A stretch of DNA of 64,000 nt, taken from contig NZ_RQHV01000049.1 in NCBI RefSeq assembly GCF_004771005.1, positions 84,677 to 148,676 on the forward strand, written 5' to 3'. Under the pieces are notes generated by a model, which was given only the letters and a program-made list of their open reading frames with translations, had not been told where the DNA came from and searched no databases. Below are positions 10,856 through 20,089 of this stretch, one piece after another. Source of the DNA: Leptospira ilyithenensis (GTDB lineage Bacteria > Spirochaetota > Leptospiria > Leptospirales > Leptospiraceae). The translations under genes and the position numbers were made by a program. The first letter of the stretch is position 1. Each line of letters starts with the position of its first letter.

Positions 10856-11956
10856 CTAATACTCTCTTACCTTAAATTCAGAACGAATCAAATTCCAGTA
10901 GGTGTTCGCTTTATCTTTTTCCGATTCGGGATAAGACAAAGAAATCAGAAAGCCCAAAGGAGCTTTGTAAAAATAATATTCTTTCATCAGATAATAAGAT
11001 ACGTTCCCCGTTTCGTCGATCACTTTCCATTTGCTTATATAGTCCCCGTTTTCTTCAAATCTGGTAAAAGATTTTTCGTGGATCATTTTGGGATTCAGGC
11101 CGCGTATCTTATCCCAAAACCGAAAATAATCTTTTGAATTCCTAAGCCTTGGAACCGTATCAAACGTGGAAGCAATCGAAAATAAGATTTTCCTGGGTGC
11201 TTTTTTTGTAAGACCTGCTGTTTGTAAGGTGAGTGCTTCCTCCATATCGTCCCAATCGTCGTTTCTGGTAGGAGAAAGAAATTCCACAAAACGAACCAGT
11301 CTGTACATAAAGTTTTTTTCCAAACGGATATGACCTGCATTCGTTCGGAACAGTCCCTCATATCTCAATTGGGCGGGAACTACGAGTCTATATCGGAATG
11401 TCTCGGATTCCAAATACAAATTTCCCAAAGATTCAGGGCCCCCCGCATAACAACCGAATGGGTCCGAGGCAAGAAACATCTCCTCGGGTTTGTCCAAAAG
11501 CCTACTGGAAAGCCGACTCGTCAGAACATTTGCCTCTTTCGCCCAAAGGGGCATAAAACCTTTTTGTTTTTCGGCGTGAAGTCTTTGGCAAAGTCCGATT
11601 CCTTTTCCCAAAAAAAGAGCGTCCTTTTCCCTTCTTGCTCCCACCAAAGCCTCCATCTCTCTGATCGCAAGATCTCCATCCTCCAAAATGGGAAATTCCT
11701 TATGATAATCGTTGTCGATCGTATAACGTATCTTTAGCGAAGGGTATACGTGGTAATTTCTGCCGAATGTATCCTGTGCAAGTTTTGTTTTTACAGTTTC
11801 TTTTGATGAGGCGAGAAAACGGTGATAGCTGTTTTTTTCTTCAGCCCTGGAATCCGGAATCCAAGGACGTTGCAGCAAGGGATCCACGATCAATGTTTCT
11901 TCCGAAAAAATAACGAGAGGAAAAACAAAGAAAAAAAGCGGTATTCTTCCGTTCAC
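10856..11956 (-). CDS. Uncharacterised exported protein
   Basis: 366 residues from a GTG start with a strong GGGGAG ribosome site. It has a short signal sequence (IPLFFFVFPLVIFS), so it is probably periplasmic. The rest is soluble and mixed alpha/beta with no motif I can name. Local features include LGKGIGLCQRLHAEKQKG and repeated aromatic pairs near the C-terminus (KEYYFYKAPLGF). It sits directly ahead of the 273-residue membrane protein (2-nt gap), which suggests a joint role. Function unknown. Confidence 0.7.
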   Translation of the reverse strand: MNGRIPLFFFVFPLVIFSEETLIVDPLLQRPWIPDSRAEEKNSYHRFLASSKETVKTKLAQDTFGRNYHVYPSLKIRYTIDNDYHKEFPILEDGDLAIREMEALVGARREKDALFLGKGIGLCQRLHAEKQKGFMPLWAKEANVLTSRLSSRLLDKPEEMFLASDPFGCYAGGPESLGNLYLESETFRYRLVVPAQLRYEGLFRTNAGHIRLEKNFMYRLVRFVEFLSPTRNDDWDDMEEALTLQTAGLTKKAPRKILFSIASTFDTVPRLRNSKDYFRFWDKIRGLNPKMIHEKSFTRFEENGDYISKWKVIDETGNVSYYLMKEYYFYKAPLGFLISLSYPESEKDKANTYWNLIRSEFKVREY

Positions 11957-12001
11957 AGATTTACTCCCCGATTGCAGAAATTACGTATTTTCGATGTCGG
12001 A

Positions 12002-13468
12002 TCAATCCTTATACTTGGATTGAATGAAATTAAGTGCTTGTGAAAAAATTCTTGTTAGGTCCTTTTTATGACTTTCTTCATTTACCCTGGAAAGAATTCC
12101 CTTAAGACTTCTTTGTACCGCTTCATAATTGGGAACATCAAAGAACGCTTTTTGAATATGAGGCCATGCCATTCGAACCAAGTTCATAAACTCGGGCGAT
12201 CCCTTTCTTAACTCCGCTATGGTTCTGTCCAAAGTCATTTTTACAATTTGAAAGTTTTTAAGCTTCTGCTGTAACAAATGCAAGCTGTCCGAGGTAAATT
12301 CCGTTTTGGAAGAAATACTCTGAAATGCCTGGCTCCAATCCACAGACTCTCCCTTTGCCTCTTTCATCAATTGAGCGCGAAAGGAAATCACTGTTTTTTC
12401 AAATTCGGGTTGGGTTCGCAGCCAGTTCTGATAACCTACTTGGTCCGCCTTTTGCTGATAAGACACAATAACAGAAGTTAATTCAATATATTCCCTGACA
12501 GAATAATTCCGAACGGTATCGAGATAAGGATCTTCTTCCGGTTCCGGCTCGGGAGTAGAATCAAAATCCAAAATCCCTCCGATATCATCCAAAATTCCAT
12601 CGGGGGTCTCGGGAGTGGAGGTTTGCATTTGGGAAGAACCGGAATCTTCTTCAAAATCCAGGTCTTCGATTTCATAATCGTCTTTCTTTTCTTGTTTGGA
12701 GGAAGAAGGAACTTCTTCTATATGAGCGTTTTCATCTACAGGCGGGCCGATCTGAACCTCCAAAAGCCCACCGGTCAATGTATCTCCGTAAAGTTCAACT
12801 ATCTCTTGTAAGATGGATTTTTCTTTTTCGGGTAAGAGTGTTTTTTTTACAGGAGGAGGCGGAGGTGCATTCGCCTGTGCAAGTGCTTCGGATAAGGAAA
12901 TTGTTCCCGCTTTCTCACTGGCATTGCCCGACACCGCGAGTGCAGCTCTTGCCGATTCCGCCATAAGCCCTTTCGGCTCGGTGATCTCTCCCGTCTTCGT
13001 ATTTTCCAAAACGATCAATATTCCGCGTTCCGCAAAATGAGTATCAGCTGGAAAAACGAATTGCAATTTTTCTATGATCTCTTCCGTAATCCGCTCGTAT
13101 TGTTGTTCGGGAGCGTTGTTGATTTTTTCCAGTTCTTGGATTTTTAATTTTTCCTGAACCTTTCCTAGAACTTCGATGAAATTTGTGTTTAAATAGCTGG
13201 AAATTTCTCCTTGAGAAACACCTAACATAGTCGAGAATTGGGGGAGATTTTCAAAAAAATGATCCGTCTTTTTGATATTCGCCGTCATGTAGGCTTTTAC
13301 AGATTTTGAAATCGCCTCTATTTGTGCCGGGTCGTTTTTTTTGGCTTTGAGTAGTCTTTTAAAAATATCTATATGTGCGTGAAAATAGGACAAAAACTCG
13401 CCATAAGGAGTGAATTCGTATTCCCCTTGTCCTTTTTTCTCAAGAACCTTTTTCGCAGTTTCAGCCAT
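12002..13468 (-). CDS. Uncharacterised cytoplasmic protein with acidic central linker
   Basis: 488 residues with no signal peptide or transmembrane segment. The N-terminal ~150 residues are helical. A low-complexity proline run (APPPPPVKK) lies near residue 200. A very acidic linker (EIEDLDFEEDSG, TPEPEPEEDP) covers about residues 255-320, and the C-terminal ~150 residues are again helical (LHLLQQKLKNFQIVKMTLDR). The start has a perfect GGAGGAAA site. This two-domain plus acidic-linker architecture suggests a scaffolding or regulatory protein, but no family is recognised. Confidence 0.72.
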   Translation of the reverse strand: MAETAKKVLEKKGQGEYEFTPYGEFLSYFHAHIDIFKRLLKAKKNDPAQIEAISKSVKAYMTANIKKTDHFFENLPQFSTMLGVSQGEISSYLNTNFIEVLGKVQEKLKIQELEKINNAPEQQYERITEEIIEKLQFVFPADTHFAERGILIVLENTKTGEITEPKGLMAESARAALAVSGNASEKAGTISLSEALAQANAPPPPPVKKTLLPEKEKSILQEIVELYGDTLTGGLLEVQIGPPVDENAHIEEVPSSSKQEKKDDYEIEDLDFEEDSGSSQMQTSTPETPDGILDDIGGILDFDSTPEPEPEEDPYLDTVRNYSVREYIELTSVIVSYQQKADQVGYQNWLRTQPEFEKTVISFRAQLMKEAKGESVDWSQAFQSISSKTEFTSDSLHLLQQKLKNFQIVKMTLDRTIAELRKGSPEFMNLVRMAWPHIQKAFFDVPNYEAVQRSLKGILSRVNEESHKKDLTRIFSQALNFIQSKYKD

Positions 13469-13561
13469 CTTGGATTTCCTCCAGACAATGGAAAAAACCT
13501 AGTGGGTCAAGTGATTTACGATCCGATTGACGAAAAGATGACCCGCCAGGATCCTTGAAAT

Positions 13562-13834
13562 ATGAATCCTGTTCTTAAGTTTTTCATTCTACTCAGTCTG
13601 GTGCTTTTCTCCTTTGCTTGCAAAGAACGGGAAGACAAAACCATTGAGAAAAATCTACTTCTTTATACATTAACTTGTAACGGCGGATCTTTGGCAGCTT
13701 GTCAGTCACAGTGTGCAGCAGCTTATCCGGATGTAACGGGAGACAATTTTCCTGCGGTCTCCACTTGCCAGTCCAATTGCACCACAAACTGCAATCTTTC
13801 CAATACTTTGCTTTTGCTCTTGAGCAAAAGATAA
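13562..13834 (+). CDS. Small cysteine-rich lipoprotein
   Basis: 90 residues. The signal peptide FFILLSLVLFSFAC ends in a spirochaete-type lipobox with lipidated Cys20. The mature part has six further cysteines in two clusters (TCNGGSLAACQSQCAAAYP and STCQSNCTTNC), which would suit disulfides or metal binding after export. The C-terminus is a hydrophobic LLLLLSK tail. AGGATCC precedes the ATG. It is divergent from the 488-residue gene and convergent with rsmE (13-nt gap). Function unknown. Confidence 0.7.
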   Translation: MNPVLKFFILLSLVLFSFACKEREDKTIEKNLLLYTLTCNGGSLAACQSQCAAAYPDVTGDNFPAVSTCQSNCTTNCNLSNTLLLLLSKR

Positions 13835-13847
13835 AGGATAGATCGCT

Positions 13848-14537
13848 CTAGACTTTCCTTTCCGCAAAAGCAATCAGGGAGGCCGCAGCAATGCCTGCGG
13901 TTTCCGTCCGAAGGATTCCCCCGGGAAAAGAAAACTTAGGAATCTTTTCTCGAGTCATCCATTCTTCTTCCTCCGAATGAAATCCTCCCTCCGGTCCGAT
14001 CACAGGAATCAACCTGGAAAAATCCCCAGGTTTATAAATTCTTTCCGTTCCGGGATGAAGGATACAGATTCTGTTTTTATTTTCTTCCATCCAATTCTTT
14101 GCATCAACTATCTCTAATATGGGTAAGATGGCCTGTTTGGACTGACTTGCCGCTTCCCTTACGATTTTTTTAGCACGATCCAAATTGAATTCCTTTCGGA
14201 TCGAATGGCGGAAAATACAAAAATAGATTTTTTGGATCCCTAGTTCAGTCGCTTTCTGAAGGAAAAAATCCAAACGATTTCCTTTGGGCAATGCAATGAC
14301 TAAAGATAACGCTTGTAAGTTGAAATTTAAAATTGTTTCGGAAAGAAAGGAAATGGACTTATTTCCCGGCTCGTAAGAATAGAAGTAGGATTTTCCAAGA
14401 CCGTCCCGGATCTCGATTTCACACGGTATTTTGTCCAAACGAAGGCTGCGAAGATGCGCAATTTCTTCCGGAAGGATCGGAATTTTTTCCTTTGGAACAA
14501 AACCTTCTCTGAAAACGAGAAAGCTGTTCTCTTTCAT
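13848..14537 (-). CDS. rsmE: 16S rRNA (uracil1498-N3)-methyltransferase
   Basis: Methylates U1498 of 16S rRNA using SAM. 229 residues, slightly shorter than the usual ~240. The SPOUT-fold signatures are present: LVIALPKGNRLDFFLQKATELG, the REAASQSKQ stretch, VIGPEGGF followed by a run of Glu, and the C-terminal GGILRTETAGIAAASL knot loop. The ATG overlaps the stop of the LolA-like gene (ATGA, 14534-14537), so it is the third gene of a guaB-led operon and translationally coupled. Confidence 0.93.
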   Translation of the reverse strand: MKENSFLVFREGFVPKEKIPILPEEIAHLRSLRLDKIPCEIEIRDGLGKSYFYSYEPGNKSISFLSETILNFNLQALSLVIALPKGNRLDFFLQKATELGIQKIYFCIFRHSIRKEFNLDRAKKIVREAASQSKQAILPILEIVDAKNWMEENKNRICILHPGTERIYKPGDFSRLIPVIGPEGGFHSEEEEWMTREKIPKFSFPGGILRTETAGIAAASLIAFAERKV

Positions 14538-15316
14538 CGGCTCAGGTTATCAACTGCGAAAAGGGATTGATCGGGAGCTACCGACTTATCCACTTCCTGG
14601 ATTTCCCAAACAGTAATACTACCCGTATTCAAGTCTAACATTTCCCATCGGGAAGCTCTTTCCAATTCTTCCACTTTGGAAGAGTCTTTGATTTTGACCG
14701 GACCGTATTTTAAGTTCAGGGTCTTGAATAAAATACCGTCCTTATCATGAAAGTCGATTCGGTAGGGCTTCAAATCTTTTTTGCCAATGAGCAAAACGAG
14801 CTTTTTATAAAAATAAGGTAGGATCGGTTTTAAAGAAACCCGATAAAAGAACTCGCCGCCTATCTCTAGTTCACCGTTCACCAAAGGGTTGTAATTCGCC
14901 TGATAGGAATAACCTGACAAATCGATGTAAAAAAAACCGGTTCCCATCAATGCTTCGTATTTTTCATCGTCCGTCTTTTTGAATAACTTGGCACTCAAAA
15001 CATTGAAGAAATAAATATTTTCCCCTTCGTCTTTGGTGAGTAGTTTTGATTCCAACCCTCTCCCCTTTCGATCAAAAAGATAAAGCGCGTCTTCTCCGTT
15101 GAAGAAACGGTTGATCTTCCAGGTTTCGGACTGACCGTTTCTTCGAATTAGGATGTAAGAACCTTTGACGAGTCCCTTTCCGTAATCCAATTCGCGGTCA
15201 AGTCTTGCCAATAACTCCTGGGCTGATAATACGGAATCGGGAGAAGCAGCACCTTGCGCATTCAAAACGCAAGGCAGTGTTAAAACAAGAAAGAGATAAA
15301 TTAAAATATTTCGCAT
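14534..15316 (-). CDS. Outer-membrane lipoprotein-sorting (LolA-like) periplasmic protein
   Basis: About 260 residues from the ATG at 15316. The signal peptide ILIYLFLVLTLPCVLNAQG has a type I site after LNA. The mature protein has the LolA-like half-barrel pattern (WKINRFFNGEDALYLFDRKG, ...GTGFFYIDLSGYSY, ...KKLVLLIGKKDLKPYRIDF), matching the family annotated as outer membrane lipoprotein-sorting protein (Pfam 17131 type). An in-frame TTG at 15337 would overlap the guaB stop; the ATG is preferred because it directly precedes the signal sequence, though neither has a good ribosome site. Second gene of the guaB operon. The cargo is unknown. Confidence 0.75.
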   Translation of the reverse strand: MRNILIYLFLVLTLPCVLNAQGAASPDSVLSAQELLARLDRELDYGKGLVKGSYILIRRNGQSETWKINRFFNGEDALYLFDRKGRGLESKLLTKDEGENIYFFNVLSAKLFKKTDDEKYEALMGTGFFYIDLSGYSYQANYNPLVNGELEIGGEFFYRVSLKPILPYFYKKLVLLIGKKDLKPYRIDFHDKDGILFKTLNLKYGPVKIKDSSKVEELERASRWEMLDLNTGSITVWEIQEVDKSVAPDQSLFAVDNLSR

Positions 15317-15329
15317 AATTTCGGTTTGT

Positions 15330-16856
15330 TTACTCAACTCTCATGGAAGGTTTGGTATAGGAATACAATCCATGAACGGAGCCTTGCGCCTGTGCGGACT
15401 CGGTTCTTCTTTCAAATCGAACCCGTCCCGCGCGAAGTGCTGTGTGCAAATCCGTAACGTTTCTAAATCCCATATCCTGGAACGACTGCTTTAAGCCTTG
15501 AACCAAATAAGGAATCAAATTCAATACAGATCCTTTATCCACAACATAACCGGAGACACCTTGTGCCACTTTGATCTTTTGTGATTCGGAGAAATACCTT
15601 TTGTCCCCACCCTTATTCATCGCCTCCAAACTGGCCATCCCACGATAACGTTTTAGACGAATCCCATTCTCATAAAAATACTCCCCCGGTGCTTCTTTTG
15701 TTCCGGCAAACATGGATCCCATCATACACATGGAGGCACCGATCGCTAGAGCATTGGCAATGTCTCCGATATTGGAAATCCCACCGTCGGCAATCACCGG
15801 AACTCCGTGTTTGGATGCATAATGAGCTGTTTTATAAACGGCAGTTGCCTGTGCACGCCCCACTGCCATAGTATCCTGAGTGATGCAAATGGAGCCGGGA
15901 CCCATCCCGATTCTAAGTCCATCGGCCCCTGCGGCAATCAAATTGGCAGCTTGCCCTTGGGTGACCACATTTCCTGCGATCACATCAATGGCTGGGTAGG
16001 TCTTTTTGATAAACTGAATCATTTCAATTTGGTAGGAAGAATTTCCCTGTGCGGAGTCAATGATGATCACATCCACACCAATTTGGGAAAGAAGAGAAAC
16101 TCGTTCCAAAGACTCAGGCAAAGTGGAAATGGCCGCACCCACTCTCAATCTTTTGGTATCATCTTTGGAAGCATGAGGGAACTCTTTGTTCTTTTTCAGA
16201 TCGCTTCTGCAAATCAGGGCAACGAGTTTTCCCTGTTTGTCAACGATGGGCAATTTTCCTTTTTTACTCGTACGAAGAATATCATTTGCTTCCTTGAGAC
16301 TGATGCCTTGGTTTGCAGTGATGAGCTCCTTTGTCATCACCTTACCAAGCTTAGTGGATCGATCTTGCTCGAAATCCACATCTCTGTTGGTAACGATCCC
16401 GACCAATTTGGTATTTGCCGTTCCGTCTTCGGTAATGGGAATTCCACTGAATCCGTGCCTTTCTTTTACGTCATCCAAATCGGCAACAGTGTGTTCCGGA
16501 GAAAGGAGTACCGGATCTTTGATAAACCCGTTTTCGAATCTTTTTACTTTTCGAACCTGTTCCAACTGCTCTTCGATGGTATTATTATAATGTATTATTC
16601 CAATGCCACCCATCAGCGCCTGAGCGATCGCCATCTCGGATTCCGTTACAGTATCCATAGGCGAACTCATCAGCGGCCGTTTCAGAGAAATATTCTTGGA
16701 AAGTTTGGTATCCAGCTCTACATCGCTCGGATTGAAGTCGATAAAACCTGGCAGGACCAAAAAATCCCGGTAGGTGAGGCCCATATTGACCGAAAAGAGC
16801 TCTTCTCCGCTCACTCCGTCTAGGAGTTCGGTCCCTGGTTGGGGGTGATTTGACAT
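15330..16856 (-). CDS. guaB: Inosine-5'-monophosphate dehydrogenase, eukaryote-like type
   Basis: Oxidises IMP to XMP with NAD+, the committed step of GMP synthesis. 508 residues: a TIM barrel with a CBS pair inserted at about residues 110-230. The catalytic loop [10 protein letters not shown] has Cys324. The flap has [12 protein letters not shown], and [10 protein letters not shown] carries Gln where bacterial enzymes usually have Glu. The C-terminal tail resembles animal IMPDH ([20 protein letters not shown] against human KFEKRTSSAQVEGGVHSLHS), as do [15 protein letters not shown] and [10 protein letters not shown]. This points to the eukaryotic-type branch. The start has an AAGGAAGGATAATT leader. 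It heads the operon guaB - LolA-like - rsmE. Confidence 0.96.
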   Translation of the reverse strand: MSNHPQPGTELLDGVSGEELFSVNMGLTYRDFLVLPGFIDFNPSDVELDTKLSKNISLKRPLMSSPMDTVTESEMAIAQALMGGIGIIHYNNTIEEQLEQVRKVKRFENGFIKDPVLLSPEHTVADLDDVKERHGFSGIPITEDGTANTKLVGIVTNRDVDFEQDRSTKLGKVMTKELITANQGISLKEANDILRTSKKGKLPIVDKQGKLVALICRSDLKKNKEFPHASKDDTKRLRVGAAISTLPESLERVSLLSQIGVDVIIIDSAQGNSSYQIEMIQFIKKTYPAIDVIAGNVVTQGQAANLIAAGADGLRIGMGPGSICITQDTMAVGRAQATAVYKTAHYASKHGVPVIADGGISNIGDIANALAIGASMCMMGSMFAGTKEAPGEYFYENGIRLKRYRGMASLEAMNKGGDKRYFSESQKIKVAQGVSGYVVDKGSVLNLIPYLVQGLKQSFQDMGFRNVTDLHTALRAGRVRFERRTESAQAQGSVHGLYSYTKPSMRVE

Positions 16857-16953
16857 AATTATCCTTCCTTTTTCTACTTTAGGCTAGAAAACTCTCCTTG
16901 CAAGAGAATTTCGTTTGTTTTTCGTCCGATAATTTAGACAAGCACCAACTCAA

Positions 16954-18105
16954 ATGGAAACAATTGAACGTACGAGACGATCTCTAGATGTATTTTCAGA
17001 CAAGGACAAAAAACTCCACGTACTGACCAAGTTCCTTTTGAACCAGGAACTCAACATCAAGGACCCGGAAGGCGGTGGGGACATCTGTTATTTGAAAAAA
17101 GTAGCAGGAGATGGAACCAAAATTCTTGTAGGGACCCGCCCTACAACCATCCTCCATGTGGGGCAAAAATTAGTACTTTATAAGATATTGGGCAGATACC
17201 TGCACCTGGACTGCACCGTAGAACAAGACAAAGGCGATAATCAATATGTGATGGTCTTGGACAAAATTGCGATTGCCAAAAAGGACAGAGAGAGTTCCCG
17301 ACTTTCCGTTCCACCCGGTTCCGTATGGATCACAAACATCATATCCAGCAAGGCAAAGATCGAAACGGATATGTTTAACGTTCCCACTGCGGTAAAAGTG
17401 AGTTTTGAAGATTATGAAAACAGGCTCCATGGGAAATGCGATTTCATTAAAATTTCCACTTTTACATCGGACGATCCCGAAAAGATAAGACGCGTTAAAC
17501 TAACAAAAAAAATACTTCTGATCGAAGATACCCAAAAAGCAGAATCTTATGAAACAGCACCGACAGAAGATTTTATTGTATTTTCGGAAGAAATCGATTC
17601 CGACATCCAGCAACAAATGAACCAATTCAGAAATCAGAAAGTGATTTCCGAACTGATACTTCCCGTACTTTATCTGAATGACGATGATGAATCCATTCCG
17701 ATCGGTTACATCCAAATGCAAAGCAAAACGGAAACATTCGACTTGGTAAAAGCAATGGAAACAAAAACTTTGGCTTTCGAAATGGTCGATCGGATCAGAC
17801 ACTCTAACTTAGTTAAGGTGGAAGGAAAGTATCCGGTTCTTGACATCTCGGAAGGCGGGATCAAAGTAAAAATCGATCATCCTGATCTTTTACAAAGCAT
17901 TCCGAAACTCAGCGGATTTCATTTTGATATTTTCTTTCGGATGCAATCCCCTCTTACCGCTTTCGGAATGATCAAGTCCATTCAAAAAGACCAGGAAGGA
18001 TTTTTAACCGTAGGGCTTTCTCTTGCGGGTCACTCTTCCAGGCATGGGGAGAAAAAAAGATTTTTGGAGAATGTTGAGATCTTAAGAAAACAAATAGGAA
18101 AATAA
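16954..18105 (+). CDS. DUF1577/PilZ-like protein, putative c-di-GMP effector
   Basis: 383 residues, cytoplasmic. The C-terminal third (about residues 275-375) has a PilZ-like core: YPVLDISEGGIKVKIDHPDL contains the DxSxxG signature, followed by FDIFFRMQSPLTAFGMIKSI. The N-terminal part begins with KLHVLTKFLLNQELNIKD and resembles the Leptospira-specific DUF1577 family. A clean RxxxR motif is not obvious (RIRHSNLVK), so nucleotide binding is uncertain. It is divergent from guaB and convergent with the radical SAM gene (7-nt gap). An EAL phosphodiesterase gene lies 2 kb away, consistent with a c-di-GMP theme but not proof. Confidence 0.68.
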   Translation: METIERTRRSLDVFSDKDKKLHVLTKFLLNQELNIKDPEGGGDICYLKKVAGDGTKILVGTRPTTILHVGQKLVLYKILGRYLHLDCTVEQDKGDNQYVMVLDKIAIAKKDRESSRLSVPPGSVWITNIISSKAKIETDMFNVPTAVKVSFEDYENRLHGKCDFIKISTFTSDDPEKIRRVKLTKKILLIEDTQKAESYETAPTEDFIVFSEEIDSDIQQQMNQFRNQKVISELILPVLYLNDDDESIPIGYIQMQSKTETFDLVKAMETKTLAFEMVDRIRHSNLVKVEGKYPVLDISEGGIKVKIDHPDLLQSIPKLSGFHFDIFFRMQSPLTAFGMIKSIQKDQEGFLTVGLSLAGHSSRHGEKKRFLENVEILRKQIGK

Positions 18106-18112
18106 AATCGCC

Positions 18113-20035
18113 CTATGTTTCTCCATATTCCAAAACCTCGGTAGACCATTTCCTTTCCAAATCCCGAACGGCAAAGGAAACAGCTTCCGGATCCGACTTT
18201 TCCTGCAAATGTTTCCAAATTCTATCTTCTACCGTTTGATCGGAAATCCATGCAAAAGGCAATGTGACGCCTAACATTTCCGCATGGCCTGACGCAAAAT
18301 CGGAATTCATTTCCCGATACAAAACAACTGACTCCGCTCTTTCCATTTGTTTTTGCCAAGCCGGACTAGTCACGGCATCTTTCTTTAAAACAAAGATCAA
18401 TCTACGTTGCATATTTTCCCCACGGTGTGCGAGTGCACGGGAAAGATAACTCGGGTTTGCTTCCCGTATACGGGCTTCCAAAAATCCGATCAAATCCAAA
18501 GAAACTTCCCTTTCCATATAAAAAACGAAATCCATTGTACAGAAAGGATCAACTCCCAAGCGAACATCCATTAGTTTGCGAATGGAATCTTTTTTGGATT
18601 CGAAATCTTTACTCATAAACCAAACGGATTGGTGTCTTGCTCCCGGCAATTTCGCCTTCGAAATCAAATAGGAAAGATCCACCCGATCCAAATCAAAATC
18701 ATATCTATCTCTGATGTTCTTATCCGGAACGCATAGGAAAGGTCTAGGAAATTCATCCAATCTTCGGTCCAAGAGATCCTCGGCAAGATACAGACTGTCC
18801 ACCAATTGGTCCGGGGAAAAATCAGCGGTTCGAATGATTCTGTAAGGCGGGGCCATAAGGTAATGCAAACCTTCCGATTCCGCATCCCTTCTCATCGCAG
18901 TACCGGGAAGGACTGACAACGGAAATGCCTGTACCCATTCACCGAGACCATGTTCCAGAAAAAAATGAATTCCTCTTTCCACATCCTCCGGTTTGTCACC
19001 CGGAAGACCGATGATCAGATCCAAAAGCAAATCAATCCCTTCGCCCGCGAGCATCTTTGCCACTTCGGCTACTTTTGCCGGATCTCCATACCGTTTAACG
19101 CGCTTTAACGTTTCACGGTTTACGGACTGCATTCCCAATTCAATCCGGTTGAACCCTGCTTTTCTCAATTTGTTTGCAAGCTTTGGTGTCACACCTTCCG
19201 AACGAAGTTCGGCAAACATGGACATCTGCCCGTCCGAATTCACCTCTGCTATCGCATCCAGAAAAGCATCAAAACCCGGTCTGTGATTGAAAGTAGGATC
19301 AAGGAAAACCAGCTCCTTCGCACCTTGGTCTTTTAAGGAACGAATCAATTTGATGGTTTCTCCGATATCAAGGGTTCTCAGATTCTGAGAAGACTTGGGA
19401 TAAAAACAATAAGTACAGGAAGATTTGCATCCTCTCACGGTCTCAAGATAAGTCGACCTTTTGGGATCTACTTTCAGAAATCCGTTGGTATATGGCGACG
19501 GAAAATCAGTAAGTGGAAAATCGGGAGAAAGCTCTCGGGAGAAAGTTCCCATTTTTCCGAAAGAATTCCTATAGGCGATATTTTCAATTCCGTCTAACGG
19601 AGACTTGTCGAGTAACGTCTTCATTAATTTTGCAAAACTATGTTCCGCCTCTCCGCTCACCGCTATATCATAACCTTCTTCCGAAAGCACAAATGGGTTG
19701 TCGTGATTTACCTCAGGCCCCCCGATGATGATTTTCGATTTGGGTGATTTTTTTTTGATCTCCCGGGCAAGGTGCAAACTTCTTTCAGTATTCCAAAGAT
19801 AAAGGGAAAACCCGACGAAGGCAGGTTCGTCTTTTGCAATATGATTTGCAAGTTCTTCATCCCCCATAACATCTGTTTCATCAGGAGAAAGGACTTCCGT
19901 GTGCAGACCCGATTTGCCTAGCCCGGATAATTCCAGTGAGCTTGCAAGAGTTCCGGCCGCAAGAGGAACATTTCCGGTAGCCGCATAATAGGAAGGCGGA
20001 GGAACAGGTAGTTGGATGAGTTTGAGAGTTGCCAA
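18113..20035 (-). CDS. B12-binding-domain radical SAM protein
   Basis: 640 residues. An N-terminal cobalamin-binding-like Rossmann domain (residues ~1-150; FVGFSLYLWNTERSLHLARE, IIIGGPEVNHDN) is followed by a radical SAM TIM barrel with the cluster motif GCKSSCTYC (Cys203, Cys207, Cys210). Typical later motifs are AELRSEGVTP, GFNRIELGMQSVN and LLLDLIIGLPGD. The C-terminal ~200 residues are not recognised. The canonical B12 ligand DxHxxG is not seen, so cobalamin binding is unproven. It starts at a TTG preceded by GAGGAT. It probably modifies a lipid, tetrapyrrole or peptide substrate that cannot be named from sequence. Confidence 0.85.
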   Translation of the reverse strand: MATLKLIQLPVPPPSYYAATGNVPLAAGTLASSLELSGLGKSGLHTEVLSPDETDVMGDEELANHIAKDEPAFVGFSLYLWNTERSLHLAREIKKKSPKSKIIIGGPEVNHDNPFVLSEEGYDIAVSGEAEHSFAKLMKTLLDKSPLDGIENIAYRNSFGKMGTFSRELSPDFPLTDFPSPYTNGFLKVDPKRSTYLETVRGCKSSCTYCFYPKSSQNLRTLDIGETIKLIRSLKDQGAKELVFLDPTFNHRPGFDAFLDAIAEVNSDGQMSMFAELRSEGVTPKLANKLRKAGFNRIELGMQSVNRETLKRVKRYGDPAKVAEVAKMLAGEGIDLLLDLIIGLPGDKPEDVERGIHFFLEHGLGEWVQAFPLSVLPGTAMRRDAESEGLHYLMAPPYRIIRTADFSPDQLVDSLYLAEDLLDRRLDEFPRPFLCVPDKNIRDRYDFDLDRVDLSYLISKAKLPGARHQSVWFMSKDFESKKDSIRKLMDVRLGVDPFCTMDFVFYMEREVSLDLIGFLEARIREANPSYLSRALAHRGENMQRRLIFVLKKDAVTSPAWQKQMERAESVVLYREMNSDFASGHAEMLGVTLPFAWISDQTVEDRIWKHLQEKSDPEAVSFAVRDLERKWSTEVLEYGET

Positions 20036-20089
20036 GTAATCCTCTATTCGTCATACAAACGGAGAATGAAAGATTGGCAAAAACTTTCC

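Noticed and set aside
13848..16856. Large open frames on the plus strand opposite guaB and rsmE, including one of 338 codons
   Set aside because: The minus-strand genes are clear conserved families and the plus-strand translations have no recognisable features; they are antisense shadows.
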